Positions 50,859 through 60,503 of a stretch of DNA of 64,000 nucleotides are shown piece after piece. Source of the DNA: Aquirufa lenticrescens (GTDB taxonomy: Bacteria > Bacteroidota > Bacteroidia > Cytophagales > Spirosomataceae). Location: NCBI RefSeq assembly GCF_019916085.1, contig NZ_CP049834.1:148501-212500 (forward strand), read 5' to 3'. Below the pieces are notes generated by a model. The model was not told where the DNA came from. It ran no database searches and worked only from the letters and a program-made list of their open reading frames with translations. Every line of letters begins with the position of its first letter. Position 1 is the stretch's first letter. The translations under genes were made by a program, and so were the position numbers.

Positions 50859-52346
50859 CTATTTAACCTCCCAAATACGCAATTCCTTTATCCTGAGCTC
50901 CCCTCCCAATGAAACTAAACGAACCGATTCTTTTTTCTTTGGAAAACGTAAAGAGCTGATGGCCACTACGCCATCCTGAGCTAATAATTCTACCGTCGAG
51001 CGATCTACCACTAATTGCATCACTTTGTCTTCACCTGGGATAAAAGGGGCAGACTGAATCATATCAAAGCCAGGGGCTGGCACTACACCACTCAATCGGC
51101 GATCTATAAACCAATCTTGGCTTTTCTCATCGAAACCAATGCGTGTTAATTCTGGATTCTCCTTGGCCTCATCACCTAGTTCAACACCCCATTGTTTTGC
51201 ATTCGTGGCATCTACTTTCAGCTCAATGACATAGGTTTTGCCCTGAAGAAATTTCATTCCCGATAAGGTTTTGCTGCCTTTGAGAACCAAATTTTTCGCT
51301 TCATAGCTCGGTTTTTGTTTCGTCAAATCAGGCTTCAATACTTGTTTTAATTTTAAACCTTGCGAAGTCTGTTCTAATGAAAGTGTTCTCGCTAAGGACA
51401 TCTGACCTTTCCAAGGAAAAGTAGGTTGTTCCTTACCATAAGACCAACTCAACATCCAACCTAACCAAAAAGCCTCTTTGTTAACTGTATTGTAAAAAGG
51501 AATAGCCGCATAAAAATCACGACCATAGTCAACATAATTTACCCTCTCTTTCGGGGCATCATTCGTAAAGGTCTTTCCATCAAAATTTCCCACAAAATAC
51601 TGCATCCCCACTGTTTTCTTGTAAGGCCCTTGGCTTGATAAAGCTAAGACCCACTTGGTTTCTTTTGAATTTTCTACCGGCAATTCTAACAAAGATGGAC
51701 ATTCCCAAATCATATCCACATCACCCTGTGGCCCAAATTCACTCAACAATTTCCAATGAATCAAATCCGTAGAACCATAAAACTGAGCCGTATATTCCCA
51801 AGGCTTGACGACCGTCATCACAAATTGCTTCGATGGTTCGTGGTAAATAATATTCGGATCTCTAAAATCTTTTAGATTAATGCTTAAAACCGGATTTTGG
51901 GCATATTTCGTCCATGTCAAACCTTCGTCATTCGAAAAGGCCAAATGCTGTTCTTGTAGCGTATTAGGGTAATCAGCCGTGTAAATAGCAATTAATAATG
52001 GCTTATTCGGATCCCCTAAGCCTGATACATGATCCTTATCATATACCACACATCCTGAGAAGATATATTCTTTACCATGGGGAATCGCAACCGGCAATTC
52101 CTCCCAATGCAACAAGTCTTTGCTTTTCGCATGCCCCCAACTCATGTTTCCCCATTCGTTTCCTTTAGGATTATGCTGATAAAAGAGGTGGTAATTCCCG
52201 TTAATGAAGATTAAACCATTGGGGTCATTTGTCCAATTTTTCTTGGGAGTAAAGTGGATGGCAGGACGCCATTGTTCCGTCGATTGTTGTGCTAACGTAT
52301 TAAACGCTAGAAGCGTTAAAATGAATAAAGTTGATTTTATTTTCAT
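50859..52346 (-). CDS. Glycoside hydrolase family 32 enzyme (fructan hydrolase)
   Basis: 495 aa from ATG 52346, which begins a signal peptide (MKIKSTLFILTLLAFNTLA); a longer frame reaches 52475 inside lpxH. Catalytic nucleophile in WTNDPNGLIF, stabiliser in KDFRDPNII, acid/base in WECPSLLEL: all three GH32 residues are present. A beta-sandwich follows residue 350. It cleaves levan, inulin or sucrose outside the cytoplasm. The start lies 47 bases inside the end of lpxH on the same strand, an unusually long overlap. Confidence 0.9.
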   Translation of the reverse strand: MKIKSTLFILTLLAFNTLAQQSTEQWRPAIHFTPKKNWTNDPNGLIFINGNYHLFYQHNPKGNEWGNMSWGHAKSKDLLHWEELPVAIPHGKEYIFSGCVVYDKDHVSGLGDPNKPLLIAIYTADYPNTLQEQHLAFSNDEGLTWTKYAQNPVLSINLKDFRDPNIIYHEPSKQFVMTVVKPWEYTAQFYGSTDLIHWKLLSEFGPQGDVDMIWECPSLLELPVENSKETKWVLALSSQGPYKKTVGMQYFVGNFDGKTFTNDAPKERVNYVDYGRDFYAAIPFYNTVNKEAFWLGWMLSWSYGKEQPTFPWKGQMSLARTLSLEQTSQGLKLKQVLKPDLTKQKPSYEAKNLVLKGSKTLSGMKFLQGKTYVIELKVDATNAKQWGVELGDEAKENPELTRIGFDEKSQDWFIDRRLSGVVPAPGFDMIQSAPFIPGEDKVMQLVVDRSTVELLAQDGVVAISSLRFPKKKESVRLVSLGGELRIKELRIWEVK

Positions 52347-53103
52347 CAATTTGGAGATAATAAGCATTTTTAAAGTGAGGATTAAACCAATCCCCCAGGT
52401 TGTAATAAGTCGCCCCAGATGGTAGCGAATATGCAATAGGATGATGTCGATGGCCAAAAACGAATGCCTCAACAACTGGCTTCGACGCAGCCGTTTCGCT
52501 CACATAGGATAAAATATAATCGGTCTCCGGATCAAAGGCTTGCTCGCCTTTTGTCATCGTGCTTTCCTTACGAGTTGATGACCAAAAATTCGCCAAACTT
52601 ATGCCTACATTAGGATGCAAGAACCCAAACAACCATTGCGCTAATCGGTTTGTAAATAACTTCTTTAAAACCTTATATCCTGTATCACCAGGCCCTAAAC
52701 CATCACCGTGACCGATGTGTAATTGAAAGGCTTTGTTAGTTGTGCTGATTTTCAAATCACTCGGCTCTCTGTAAATCTTAGCACCTAACTCGCGTTCTAG
52801 ATAATCCCACATCCACAAATCATGATTTCCCACAAAAATATGAATTTTAATACCTTGATCAGCTAGTGCAGATAATTTGCCCAAAAAACGCACAAAACCA
52901 CGAGGGACTGCCGTTTTGTATTCAAACCAAAAATCGAATAAATCACCCATCAGAAATAAATCTTGGGCATCTGACTCAACCTGATCTAACCAAGAAACCA
53001 AGGCTTTCTCTCGCTCTCGGGATGTCTTTTCATCGGGAAAACCCAAATGAAAATCAGATGCGAAATACACTTTTTTCCCGGATGTCAGATTAATGTGAAT
53101 CAT
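52300..53103 (-). CDS. lpxH: UDP-2,3-diacylglucosamine diphosphatase
   Basis: 267 aa calcineurin-like phosphoesterase: DFHLG, GDLFDFW, GNHDLWMWD, GHGDGLG and GHRHHP are the five metal-binding blocks in order. Step four of lipid A synthesis, at the inner membrane. The stop codon is 47 bases within the GH32 gene. Upstream lies ftsH on the same strand, 38 bases away. Confidence 0.92.
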   Translation of the reverse strand: MIHINLTSGKKVYFASDFHLGFPDEKTSREREKALVSWLDQVESDAQDLFLMGDLFDFWFEYKTAVPRGFVRFLGKLSALADQGIKIHIFVGNHDLWMWDYLERELGAKIYREPSDLKISTTNKAFQLHIGHGDGLGPGDTGYKVLKKLFTNRLAQWLFGFLHPNVGISLANFWSSTRKESTMTKGEQAFDPETDYILSYVSETAASKPVVEAFVFGHRHHPIAYSLPSGATYYNLGDWFNPHFKNAYYLQIDENKINFIHFNASSV

Positions 53104-53141
53104 ATCAAAAAAATGGGGCGATTGTTAGGCGCCCCAATTAA

Positions 53142-55334
53142 TTAACTATCAGTACCTGTTGATTTCGGCTTTCTTGCTCGAGGCTTAGCCGCCACGTCTT
53201 TAGCAGCTGCCGGCTTTTTAGCTGGCGCCTTTTTAGCGACAGGCTTTTTAGCTGGCGCTTTCGCTACCACCTCCGCCTTTTTAGCTACAGGAGCTTTCTT
53301 AGGCGCATTCTTTTTCTCTTCTGCTAAGTCTCGCTCATCTTTAGCCACCTTGCGTTTTTTCTCGGTCTCACCCTTGATAAACTCTTGGTAAGAGGTTAAT
53401 TGCTCGAATGGACGAGGACCTACTAGCGCCTCTAAATCACTTTGAAACAACACTTCTTTTTGCAATAATTGCTCGGCTAAAATCGTCAATTTATCTTGCT
53501 TCGATTTCAACAATTTCTTCGTGCGATCATACGCCTCCTTAATGATTTTACGAACCTCCTCATCAATTTCACGCGCTGTCGTTTCTGAATACGGTTTATT
53601 GAATTGGTATTCTGAACCTTTGGAGTCGTAATACGAGATGTTCCCTAGTTTATCGTTCATACCATAAATGGTCACCATCGAGTAGGCTAATTTCGTGATA
53701 CGCTCTAAGTCGTTTTGTGCTCCCGTTGAGATTTTGCCAAAGACAATCTCCTCTGCCGCACGGCCACCTAAAGTCACACACATCTCATCCATCAATTGCT
53801 CCGTACGGTACAAGAATTGCTCTTTAGGCAAATATTGTGCGTAACCTAATGCTGCCACCCCACGAGGGACAATCGACACTTTCACTAATGGGTTTGCATG
53901 CTCTAAGAACCAGCCTGCAATCGCATGCCCTGCTTCGTGGAACGCAACTATTTTCTTCTCTTCTGGAGAGATCAACTTGTTTTTCTTCTCTAAACCACCA
54001 ATCACACGATCCATCGCTTCTTGGAAGTCATTCATATCTACTGCAGTCTTCGAACGACGTGCGGCGATCAAGGCTGCTTCATTACATACATTAGCAATCT
54101 CAGCACCGGCAAAACCTGGAGTTTGAGCCGCTAATTCTTTAGGGTCTGTATCAGCCGCTAATTTCAATGGCTTTAAGTGCACCTTGAAAATAGCTTCACG
54201 ACCGATGATATCGGGTTTATCAATCGAGATTTGACGATCAAAACGACCTGGACGCAATAACGCTGGATCCAATACATCCGGACGGTTTGTAGCCGCCATT
54301 ATGATGATTCCTGAATCTGTCGCAAAACCATCCATCTCTACTAATAGAGAGTTCAAGGTATTTTCACGTTCATCATTACCACCTGGCATAGAGCCACGAC
54401 CACGCGAACGACCTACTGCATCAATCTCATCAATAAAGATAATACAAGGTGCTTTTTCCTTTGCTTGCTTGAACAAATCACGTACACGCGCTGCACCTAC
54501 GCCCACAAACATTTCTACAAAATCAGAACCTGATAAAGAGAAAAACGGAACGCCAGCTTCCCCTGCCACCGCTTTGGCTAGCAAGGTTTTACCTGTACCT
54601 GGAGGGCCTACCAATAAGGCACCCTTCGGTATTTTACCCCCTAAATCAGTGAACTTTTTAGGGAATTTTAAGAACTCAACAATCTCTTGAATTTCTTCTT
54701 TCGCTTCATCTAAACCTGCTACATCATTGAATGTAATCTTTACTTTAGACTCGCCTTCGATCAATGTAGCGCGAGAACGACCAATATTGAAAATTTGGCC
54801 ACCACCGCCAGCTCCTCCACCCATTCTAAAGAATAAGAAATAGAAACTTAGGCCCATCAAAATAAAGAATCCCCAAGTACCTAACCAATCCAAAGGACCC
54901 GTTCTCGTCTCAGGAGAAGCCATTATTTGTTCGTTTCGTGGGAAAGCTTTTTGGCGATCTTCCAGGAAACGCTCGAAACTTTCTTTCGAATTAATTTCAA
55001 ATTCAAAGTGTGGAACTTGAGCCGCAGGAACTAATTTCTGCGTCGTACTTTTCTTGAAATACTTTGGAATAAAAGTAGGCTTCAGGCTTACCTCTACTAT
55101 TTTATCATTAACAATCACGACCTTCTCCACCTCTTTTTGAATCAACATAGACTCAAACTGCTTGATGGTTATCGGCTGTAAAGTCGTTTCCTTCGAAAAG
55201 AAAAACATACTAATAACGGCGATAACTAAACCCACCACCATCCAACTTTGGAATCCCCCTGCTGGTTTTTTAGGCATTCTTGGTTGTAAGCCAGAGCGCT
55301 TCGCATTTTTAAAATTGTTCCCTTGTTTCGCCAT
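53142..55334 (-). CDS. ftsH: ATP-dependent zinc metalloprotease FtsH
   Basis: 730 aa. Two membrane helices ([16 protein letters not shown] and [14 protein letters not shown]) around a periplasmic domain, AAA+ module with [25 protein letters not shown] and the arginine finger region [11 protein letters not shown], and the zinc site HEAGHA. A lysine/alanine/proline-rich tail of about 60 residues ([15 protein letters not shown]) is longer than in E. coli FtsH. Degrades membrane and regulatory proteins. Confidence 0.97.
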   Translation of the reverse strand: MAKQGNNFKNAKRSGLQPRMPKKPAGGFQSWMVVGLVIAVISMFFFSKETTLQPITIKQFESMLIQKEVEKVVIVNDKIVEVSLKPTFIPKYFKKSTTQKLVPAAQVPHFEFEINSKESFERFLEDRQKAFPRNEQIMASPETRTGPLDWLGTWGFFILMGLSFYFLFFRMGGGAGGGGQIFNIGRSRATLIEGESKVKITFNDVAGLDEAKEEIQEIVEFLKFPKKFTDLGGKIPKGALLVGPPGTGKTLLAKAVAGEAGVPFFSLSGSDFVEMFVGVGAARVRDLFKQAKEKAPCIIFIDEIDAVGRSRGRGSMPGGNDERENTLNSLLVEMDGFATDSGIIIMAATNRPDVLDPALLRPGRFDRQISIDKPDIIGREAIFKVHLKPLKLAADTDPKELAAQTPGFAGAEIANVCNEAALIAARRSKTAVDMNDFQEAMDRVIGGLEKKNKLISPEEKKIVAFHEAGHAIAGWFLEHANPLVKVSIVPRGVAALGYAQYLPKEQFLYRTEQLMDEMCVTLGGRAAEEIVFGKISTGAQNDLERITKLAYSMVTIYGMNDKLGNISYYDSKGSEYQFNKPYSETTAREIDEEVRKIIKEAYDRTKKLLKSKQDKLTILAEQLLQKEVLFQSDLEALVGPRPFEQLTSYQEFIKGETEKKRKVAKDERDLAEEKKNAPKKAPVAKKAEVVAKAPAKKPVAKKAPAKKPAAAKDVAAKPRARKPKSTGTDS

Positions 55335-55400
55335 TTTGAATTTTATTGTTGGGCATTAAACACCTTGTTAGGTGCAAAGGTTCTATAAATCTAAAATATA

Positions 55401-55787
55401 TTAATCCGGGATGACAGTAAACTTAGCATCTCCCCATAACTCCTCTAATTTAAAGAAAGAGCGCTTTTCTTTTAGAAAAACGTGTACGATGACATCATAA
55501 TAGTCCATCAAAATCCACTCCCGATTTGCCTTACCCTCTACTGCGTGTACGTGAATTTTACCTGACTCCCACACTTCCTTATCCACTGAATCTGCGATTG
55601 CATCAATTTGAGTATCAGAGGTACCCGAACATATCACAAAAAAATCTGTGAAAGCATTATCAACTTTGCGCAAATCTAGCACGGTTATTTCCTGCGCTTT
55701 TTTATCCTGCATGCCTTTTACCACCCAGCTCACTATTTCCTCAGACGCATCGACTTGCTTAGCGGCTTTCTTAAGAGTTTTACTCAT
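55401..55787 (-). CDS. rsfS: Ribosomal silencing factor
   Basis: 128 aa. RsfS/Iojap fold with VVKGMQDKKAQEI, FVICSGTSDTQIDAI and EGKANREWILMDYYDVIVH. Binds uL14 and blocks subunit joining in starved cells. 67 bases upstream of ftsH on the same strand, and divergent from birA. Confidence 0.93.
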   Translation of the reverse strand: MSKTLKKAAKQVDASEEIVSWVVKGMQDKKAQEITVLDLRKVDNAFTDFFVICSGTSDTQIDAIADSVDKEVWESGKIHVHAVEGKANREWILMDYYDVIVHVFLKEKRSFFKLEELWGDAKFTVIPD

Positions 55788-55842
55788 AAATGTTTTTTCT
55801 GTATTAATTTGTGTAACAAGAAACCAATAACGAATAAAAATC

Positions 55843-55850
55843 TAAATTTG
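55843..55850 (+). promoter_or_regulatory. -7 element upstream of birA
   Basis: TAAATTTG fits TAnnTTTG, 31 bases before the TTG start at 55881. It supports translation of birA from a non-ATG codon, since no ATG lies between it and the conserved region. Confidence 0.6.
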
Positions 55851-55880
55851 TTCTTGTAACCCTAAAATTACAAATAATAA

Positions 55881-56669
55881 TTGAACAATTACCACGCTCC
55901 TACCCGCTTCGTCGGCAAAAACAGTAAATATCTAGACATTTGTCCATCCACTAATTCTTTAGCCTTTTCTGAGGCTTTAAACGGCGATTTACCAGAGGGC
56001 TTTGCCTGGATTGCGGGTCATCAAACAGCTGGAAGAGGCCAGCGTGGTAATACCTGGAATGCAGAACCTAATCAAAATCTAACCCTCTCCTATTTGCTAC
56101 GACCTCCGCATCAATTAGTAGAAAAACAATTTTATTTAAGTAAGGCGATAGCAAATGGGATTTTAGCTGGATTGGAAGCTTGGTCTAGGGCCACCCAAGG
56201 TGAAAATTTCAACTTTGAAATAAAATGGCCGAACGACATCTACCTTGATGGAATCAAAATGGGGGGCATCCTAATTGAAAATAATTTTCAAGCAGGTCAA
56301 TGGAGTTTCGCTATTATTGGCATAGGACTAAACATCAATCAAAAACAATTTGACACTATTAGAGGAACCTCACTTCGTTCTTATCTTCAGCTTAGCCAAG
56401 AGATCCCTTTAGAAGAAATATACAACTACATCTCACAAGGCATTGAAGAGTCCTATGATCTTTTCACCCGTGAGGAATTCAAAAAAATAGACGAAATCTA
56501 TCACGAACGCTTGTTCAGACGTGCGCAATGGGCGTTGTACGAGGCCGCAAACGAAAAGTTTGAAGGTAAAATTATAGGCGTAAATGAACAGGGCTTATTA
56601 GAAATTGAAAAAGAATTCACGGTAGAATCCTATGATTTAAAGGAAATAAGTTTTATTTTCCCTTCCTAA
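55881..56669 (+). CDS. birA: Biotin--[acetyl-CoA-carboxylase] ligase
   Basis: 262 aa from TTG 55881. A stop codon immediately before it and no in-frame ATG until past the biotin site make TTG the only reasonable start. Biotin site HQTAGRGQRGNTWNAE near residue 50, KWPNDIYLDGIKMGGILIE near residue 115. No N-terminal helix-turn-helix, so it is a monofunctional enzyme without repressor role. Followed by the acyl-CoA synthetase gene after 20 bases. Confidence 0.92.
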   Translation: MNNYHAPTRFVGKNSKYLDICPSTNSLAFSEALNGDLPEGFAWIAGHQTAGRGQRGNTWNAEPNQNLTLSYLLRPPHQLVEKQFYLSKAIANGILAGLEAWSRATQGENFNFEIKWPNDIYLDGIKMGGILIENNFQAGQWSFAIIGIGLNINQKQFDTIRGTSLRSYLQLSQEIPLEEIYNYISQGIEESYDLFTREEFKKIDEIYHERLFRRAQWALYEAANEKFEGKIIGVNEQGLLEIEKEFTVESYDLKEISFIFPS

Positions 56670-56689
56670 TTTACCTCTAAACCTCCTTT

Positions 56690-58357
56690 ATGATCTCCCA
56701 TTACCAAAGCAATTTGGAGAATTTCCTTCATTGGGCCCAGCATACTCCTCAGCACCTCTATTTAAGACAACCCATTGGATACCAATACATTGACTACTCT
56801 TATTCTGCGGCTGCCGCTGAGGTAAAAAAAATAGCCCAATTCATTCAGAATACCCTAAATGAGGGATCTAAAAATGTAGGTATTCTATCTAAAAACTCAG
56901 CCCATTGGATGATGGCAGACTTAGCCATTGCAGCGGCAGGTGGAATATCTGTTCCTTTTTATGCCACATTAACGAAAGATCAGTTACATCAGGTTTTGGT
57001 TCATTCGGAATGCCAAATTTTAATCGTGGGTAAATTAGATCATTGGGAGAAAATAAAAGACGGAATTCCAGAGCACATTCAATTAATTCATACACCGGAG
57101 AGTTCGGAAAGAACAGGAACACAATGGAGTGATATCCTAAAAAATACGGAGGAAATTAAGTCTTTGCCGAAACCAAAACCAGAAGACATCGCAACAATTG
57201 TCTACACCTCTGGTACAACGGGAATGCCTAAAGGGGTTATGATTACCTATGGTGGCATTGAGGCAGGGATAAATATGGCGCGTGAAATCGCTTTACTAGA
57301 CCAACCTAATACGCGGTTCATCTCCTACTTACCCTTGTGCCACATTGCAGAAAGAAATTTTGTGGAATTTGCGGCAACGGCAGCTGGTGGAACGATTCAC
57401 TTTGTTGAAAATCTAGATACCTTCTCTAAAAATTTAGCTAGCGCTAGACCTACCCATTTCCTCGCTGTGCCACGTATTTGGGCGAAATTCCAAGAAGGAA
57501 TTTTACAAAAAATAGGAGGCCAAAAGAAACTAAGTTTACTTTTAAGTATCCCTATTGTCAATAAACTGATTCAGAAAAAGATTCAAAAAGGACTCGGACT
57601 AGACCAAACCACCTTAGCCGTCACCGGAGCTGCACCTATCTCAGCTGAACTGATGATTTGGTTCCAAAAACTGGGAATCTTTATCCAAGAAGCTTATGGA
57701 ATGACAGAGAATATGGGACTGAATGCCGTAATGCCCCGCAACCAAATAAAACTAGGTTCTGTAGGCCGAATACATCCAGACTGCGAAACGCGCATCGATC
57801 CTGAAACGCAAGAAATCCAAATGCGGGCGCCCTACAATAGTGTCGGGTACTTTAAAGAGCCTGCATTAACCCAAGAATTATTTACAAAAGATGGTTGGTT
57901 AAAAACAGGAGATCAAGGTAAATTAGATGCTGAAGGATTTGTCGCCATTATAGGACGTGTAAAAGATAATTTCAAAACCGCAAAAGGCCACTATGTAGCC
58001 CCCGCCCCCATAGAAAATAAAATAAATACACACGAATACATTGAACAGGTTTGTGTGGTGGGAGTTAATTTGCCACAACCCATTGTTTTAATAGTATTGA
58101 GTGCTCTTGGTAAATCGATGGAGCAGGCTGAAATTCAGACAGCTTTTGAAGCACTTCGCAATGAAGTAAATCCTGCATTAAAAAATTATGAACATTTACG
58201 CAAAATGGTCATCGTAAATGAAGATTGGACCATTGAGAATGAGTGTTTAACTCCCACAATGAAGATTAAAAGGCCCTCTATTGAGCAAAAGTACCAAGCG
58301 AACTTTGAACATTGGTATGCTCATCCAGAGACTATTGTATATGAACTAATGGATTAA
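56690..58357 (+). CDS. AMP-dependent acyl-CoA synthetase (long-chain type)
   Basis: 555 aa. AMP/ATP motif VYTSGTTGMPKGVMI near residue 170, EAYGMTENMG near residue 345, and TGDQGKLDAEGFVAIIGRVKD near 410. No C-terminal carrier domain. Activates fatty acids for degradation or lipid synthesis, next to birA which serves fatty acid synthesis. Confidence 0.91.
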   Translation: MISHYQSNLENFLHWAQHTPQHLYLRQPIGYQYIDYSYSAAAAEVKKIAQFIQNTLNEGSKNVGILSKNSAHWMMADLAIAAAGGISVPFYATLTKDQLHQVLVHSECQILIVGKLDHWEKIKDGIPEHIQLIHTPESSERTGTQWSDILKNTEEIKSLPKPKPEDIATIVYTSGTTGMPKGVMITYGGIEAGINMAREIALLDQPNTRFISYLPLCHIAERNFVEFAATAAGGTIHFVENLDTFSKNLASARPTHFLAVPRIWAKFQEGILQKIGGQKKLSLLLSIPIVNKLIQKKIQKGLGLDQTTLAVTGAAPISAELMIWFQKLGIFIQEAYGMTENMGLNAVMPRNQIKLGSVGRIHPDCETRIDPETQEIQMRAPYNSVGYFKEPALTQELFTKDGWLKTGDQGKLDAEGFVAIIGRVKDNFKTAKGHYVAPAPIENKINTHEYIEQVCVVGVNLPQPIVLIVLSALGKSMEQAEIQTAFEALRNEVNPALKNYEHLRKMVIVNEDWTIENECLTPTMKIKRPSIEQKYQANFEHWYAHPETIVYELMD

Positions 58358-58374
58358 AATTTTTACCTTGCGAG

Positions 58375-59763
58375 GTGAAAAACTACCGCCTATATCTCTT
58401 ACTACTAGCCTGCTTTTTTATGCAAGAAGCAGCTCAAGCTCAGTATGTAATAGTGGACAGTGTTATTTTCAAAGGGAATGAAAAAACTAGGGACAATATC
58501 CTGAGTAGGGAATTAGATTTTTCATTAGGTGACACCATTCAAGTTTCGACACTCGATAAACGCCTCGAGTTTAATCGTCGAAAATTAACTAATACTAATT
58601 TGTTTATCTGGGTAAAAGGTGATTACCATCAAAATAAGCCCGAACACATCGTTATCACCTACGAATTCCTTGAGCAGTGGTATTTATTAGGTTACCCTAT
58701 ATTTCAATTAGCTGACCGTAATTTAAACGATTGGTGGTCCCGAGGTCACTCGATGGAACGCACGATTTACGGAGCCCATTTCATCCATAATAACTTTATG
58801 GGAAGGAATGAAAAGGTAAGCTTCAAAGCAGAAACAGGCTTTACCCAACGACTTGAACTAGGCTATTCAAACCCCTATTTAGATCGTAAAAAAACGATTG
58901 GATTAGGAGCCTCTTTATCCTACACAACAAATAAAAATCTAGCCTTTAGAACCATCAATGATACGTTAAATATATTGAGTGGCGAAAAGGTTTTAAGGGA
59001 ACGCTGGAGCGGTGCATTAAGCCTTCGTAAAAGAGTAAAGTTTTACGATTTCCATTTCGCGGAAATTCGCTACAGCCATTCGGTTGTGGCAGACACCATA
59101 AGGCAGTTAAACCCCAATTACTACTATAAGGGATCGAACGAACAAAACTTCTTACAACTAACTTACGCCTACTCCTACGATTTTAGAGATTTTGCCCCTT
59201 ACCCGTTGCGCGGCAAAAAACTGGATTTTGCGTATAACTATGTGGGGATTTTGGCACAGGACGCCTTAAATTATTGGGACTTGAGAGCTTCTATAGCCTA
59301 TTTTTTCGATTTAGGATCCAATTTCTTTATCACTACACAATGGAAGGCTAAAATAACACAAGAGAACAAAAATATCCCCTATGCTAATTTACAGGCACTC
59401 GGTTATGGGAATGATAACGTTCGTGGCTATGAGTTAAATGTGATCGATGGGACTAATTATTTACTCTCTAAAAACACTTTTAAATACCAATTATTCAACA
59501 AAATCATTCCTATCCGGTTTATCCCTTATAAGCAATTTAATCAAATGCCAGTCGCTCTTTACCCCACGGTATTCTTTGATTTTGCCTATGTATACCAGCC
59601 CTACCCGGAATTAACAGCTAGTCGTTTTTCCAATCGCTGGATCTATGGAATGGGTCTAGGCTTCGATATTGTTACCTACTATAATTTCGTTTGTAAAATA
59701 GGAGTACCAGTAGTAGGAAGTGGCAGATCTGGCCTTGTGGTAAGTATTGGCAGAGAGTTTTAG
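58375..59763 (+). CDS. BamA/TamA-like outer membrane protein
   Basis: 462 aa from GTG 58375. Signal peptide (MKNYRLYLLLLACFFMQ), one POTRA domain (IVDSVIFKGNEKTRDNILSR), then a 16-strand type barrel (SNPYLDRKKTIGLGASLS, FRDFAPYPLRGKKLDFAY) ending in VVSIGREF with aromatic last residue. Only one POTRA, so it is a lean member rather than main BamA (five POTRAs). Likely substrate lipoprotein or surface protein export; unknown. Confidence 0.84.
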   Translation: MKNYRLYLLLLACFFMQEAAQAQYVIVDSVIFKGNEKTRDNILSRELDFSLGDTIQVSTLDKRLEFNRRKLTNTNLFIWVKGDYHQNKPEHIVITYEFLEQWYLLGYPIFQLADRNLNDWWSRGHSMERTIYGAHFIHNNFMGRNEKVSFKAETGFTQRLELGYSNPYLDRKKTIGLGASLSYTTNKNLAFRTINDTLNILSGEKVLRERWSGALSLRKRVKFYDFHFAEIRYSHSVVADTIRQLNPNYYYKGSNEQNFLQLTYAYSYDFRDFAPYPLRGKKLDFAYNYVGILAQDALNYWDLRASIAYFFDLGSNFFITTQWKAKITQENKNIPYANLQALGYGNDNVRGYELNVIDGTNYLLSKNTFKYQLFNKIIPIRFIPYKQFNQMPVALYPTVFFDFAYVYQPYPELTASRFSNRWIYGMGLGFDIVTYYNFVCKIGVPVVGSGRSGLVVSIGREF

Positions 59764-59765
59764 CC

Positions 59766-59796
59766 AAAAAAAAGCCGATCAAAGACCGGCTCATTT
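59766..59796 (+). terminator. Probable intrinsic terminator
   Basis: A-run followed by AGCCG pairing with CGGCT (59772-59792) and a T-rich tail. The stem is short with one mismatch, so strength is uncertain. A second small hairpin AAGGC-CAAA-GCCTTTT lies at about 59836-59851. Confidence 0.55.
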
Positions 59797-59903
59797 TAAA
59801 AATACCTAACCACTAATAATCTTATATATCGTTAAGGCCAAAGCCTTTTAATGCATAATTTTTCCAAAAATAACATTTTTTATTATCAATGGCGAAATTC
59901 ATT

Positions 59904-59911
59904 TATTTTTG
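59904..59911 (+). promoter_or_regulatory. -7 element upstream of the lipoprotein gene
   Basis: TATTTTTG fits TAnnTTTG, 34 bases before ATG 59946. Confidence 0.55.
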
Positions 59912-59945
59912 ACAAATAAAAAACCTTCGCTCTACCCGTAATTGT

Positions 59946-60503
59946 ATGAAGAAACCGTTAAATAAACTAATCGTTCCTTTATTCGCATTATTATTTTTTG
60001 TCGTCTCTTGCAATCAAGAGCAGAAAAGTGAAAATGAAGTGAGTACACCACAAGAAGCAGTCTTGTCTGCCTGGAATGAAAGTGGGGAATGGGTTCAAAA
60101 ACTAAGCCTAAGTCCTAATCAAGTGATTCGTAATGCCGCTTGGGGACAGGATATGGAAAGTCTAAAGGATACACTAGAATTAGCGGAATCTCAACCGGAG
60201 AAAGGCAAATCGTACACACTCTATTTCGATGATACCGATTTGAACTTCAGTGATATTACCTACATTCCTAATGATCAGAATAAATTACAAGAAATTGACT
60301 TTGATATATTTGTTGAGTCAGGAGAAGAGGTACAACCTTTAATGGATCATTGGAAGGTTTATTTAGATGCCAAATTTGGTCCTTCAGAAATTAAAGGCAA
60401 ACAGATTCTGTGGACGAAAGACAAAAATACCCGAATCCTTTTAGAGAACGTGAGTACTCCCAAAGATCCGGGTATCAAAATCAGCTTTAAAGCCGCTCAT
60501 TAA
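59946..60503 (+). CDS. Hypothetical lipoprotein
   Basis: 185 aa with a lipoprotein signal (MKKPLNKLIVPLFALLFFVV, then SCNQ as lipobox). Acidic mature part without a domain I recognise; beta-rich patterns YTLYFDDTDLNFSDITYI and YLDAKFGPSEIKG suggest a small periplasmic domain. Stop overlaps the convergent ilvE by four bases. Confidence 0.65.
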   Translation: MKKPLNKLIVPLFALLFFVVSCNQEQKSENEVSTPQEAVLSAWNESGEWVQKLSLSPNQVIRNAAWGQDMESLKDTLELAESQPEKGKSYTLYFDDTDLNFSDITYIPNDQNKLQEIDFDIFVESGEEVQPLMDHWKVYLDAKFGPSEIKGKQILWTKDKNTRILLENVSTPKDPGIKISFKAAH

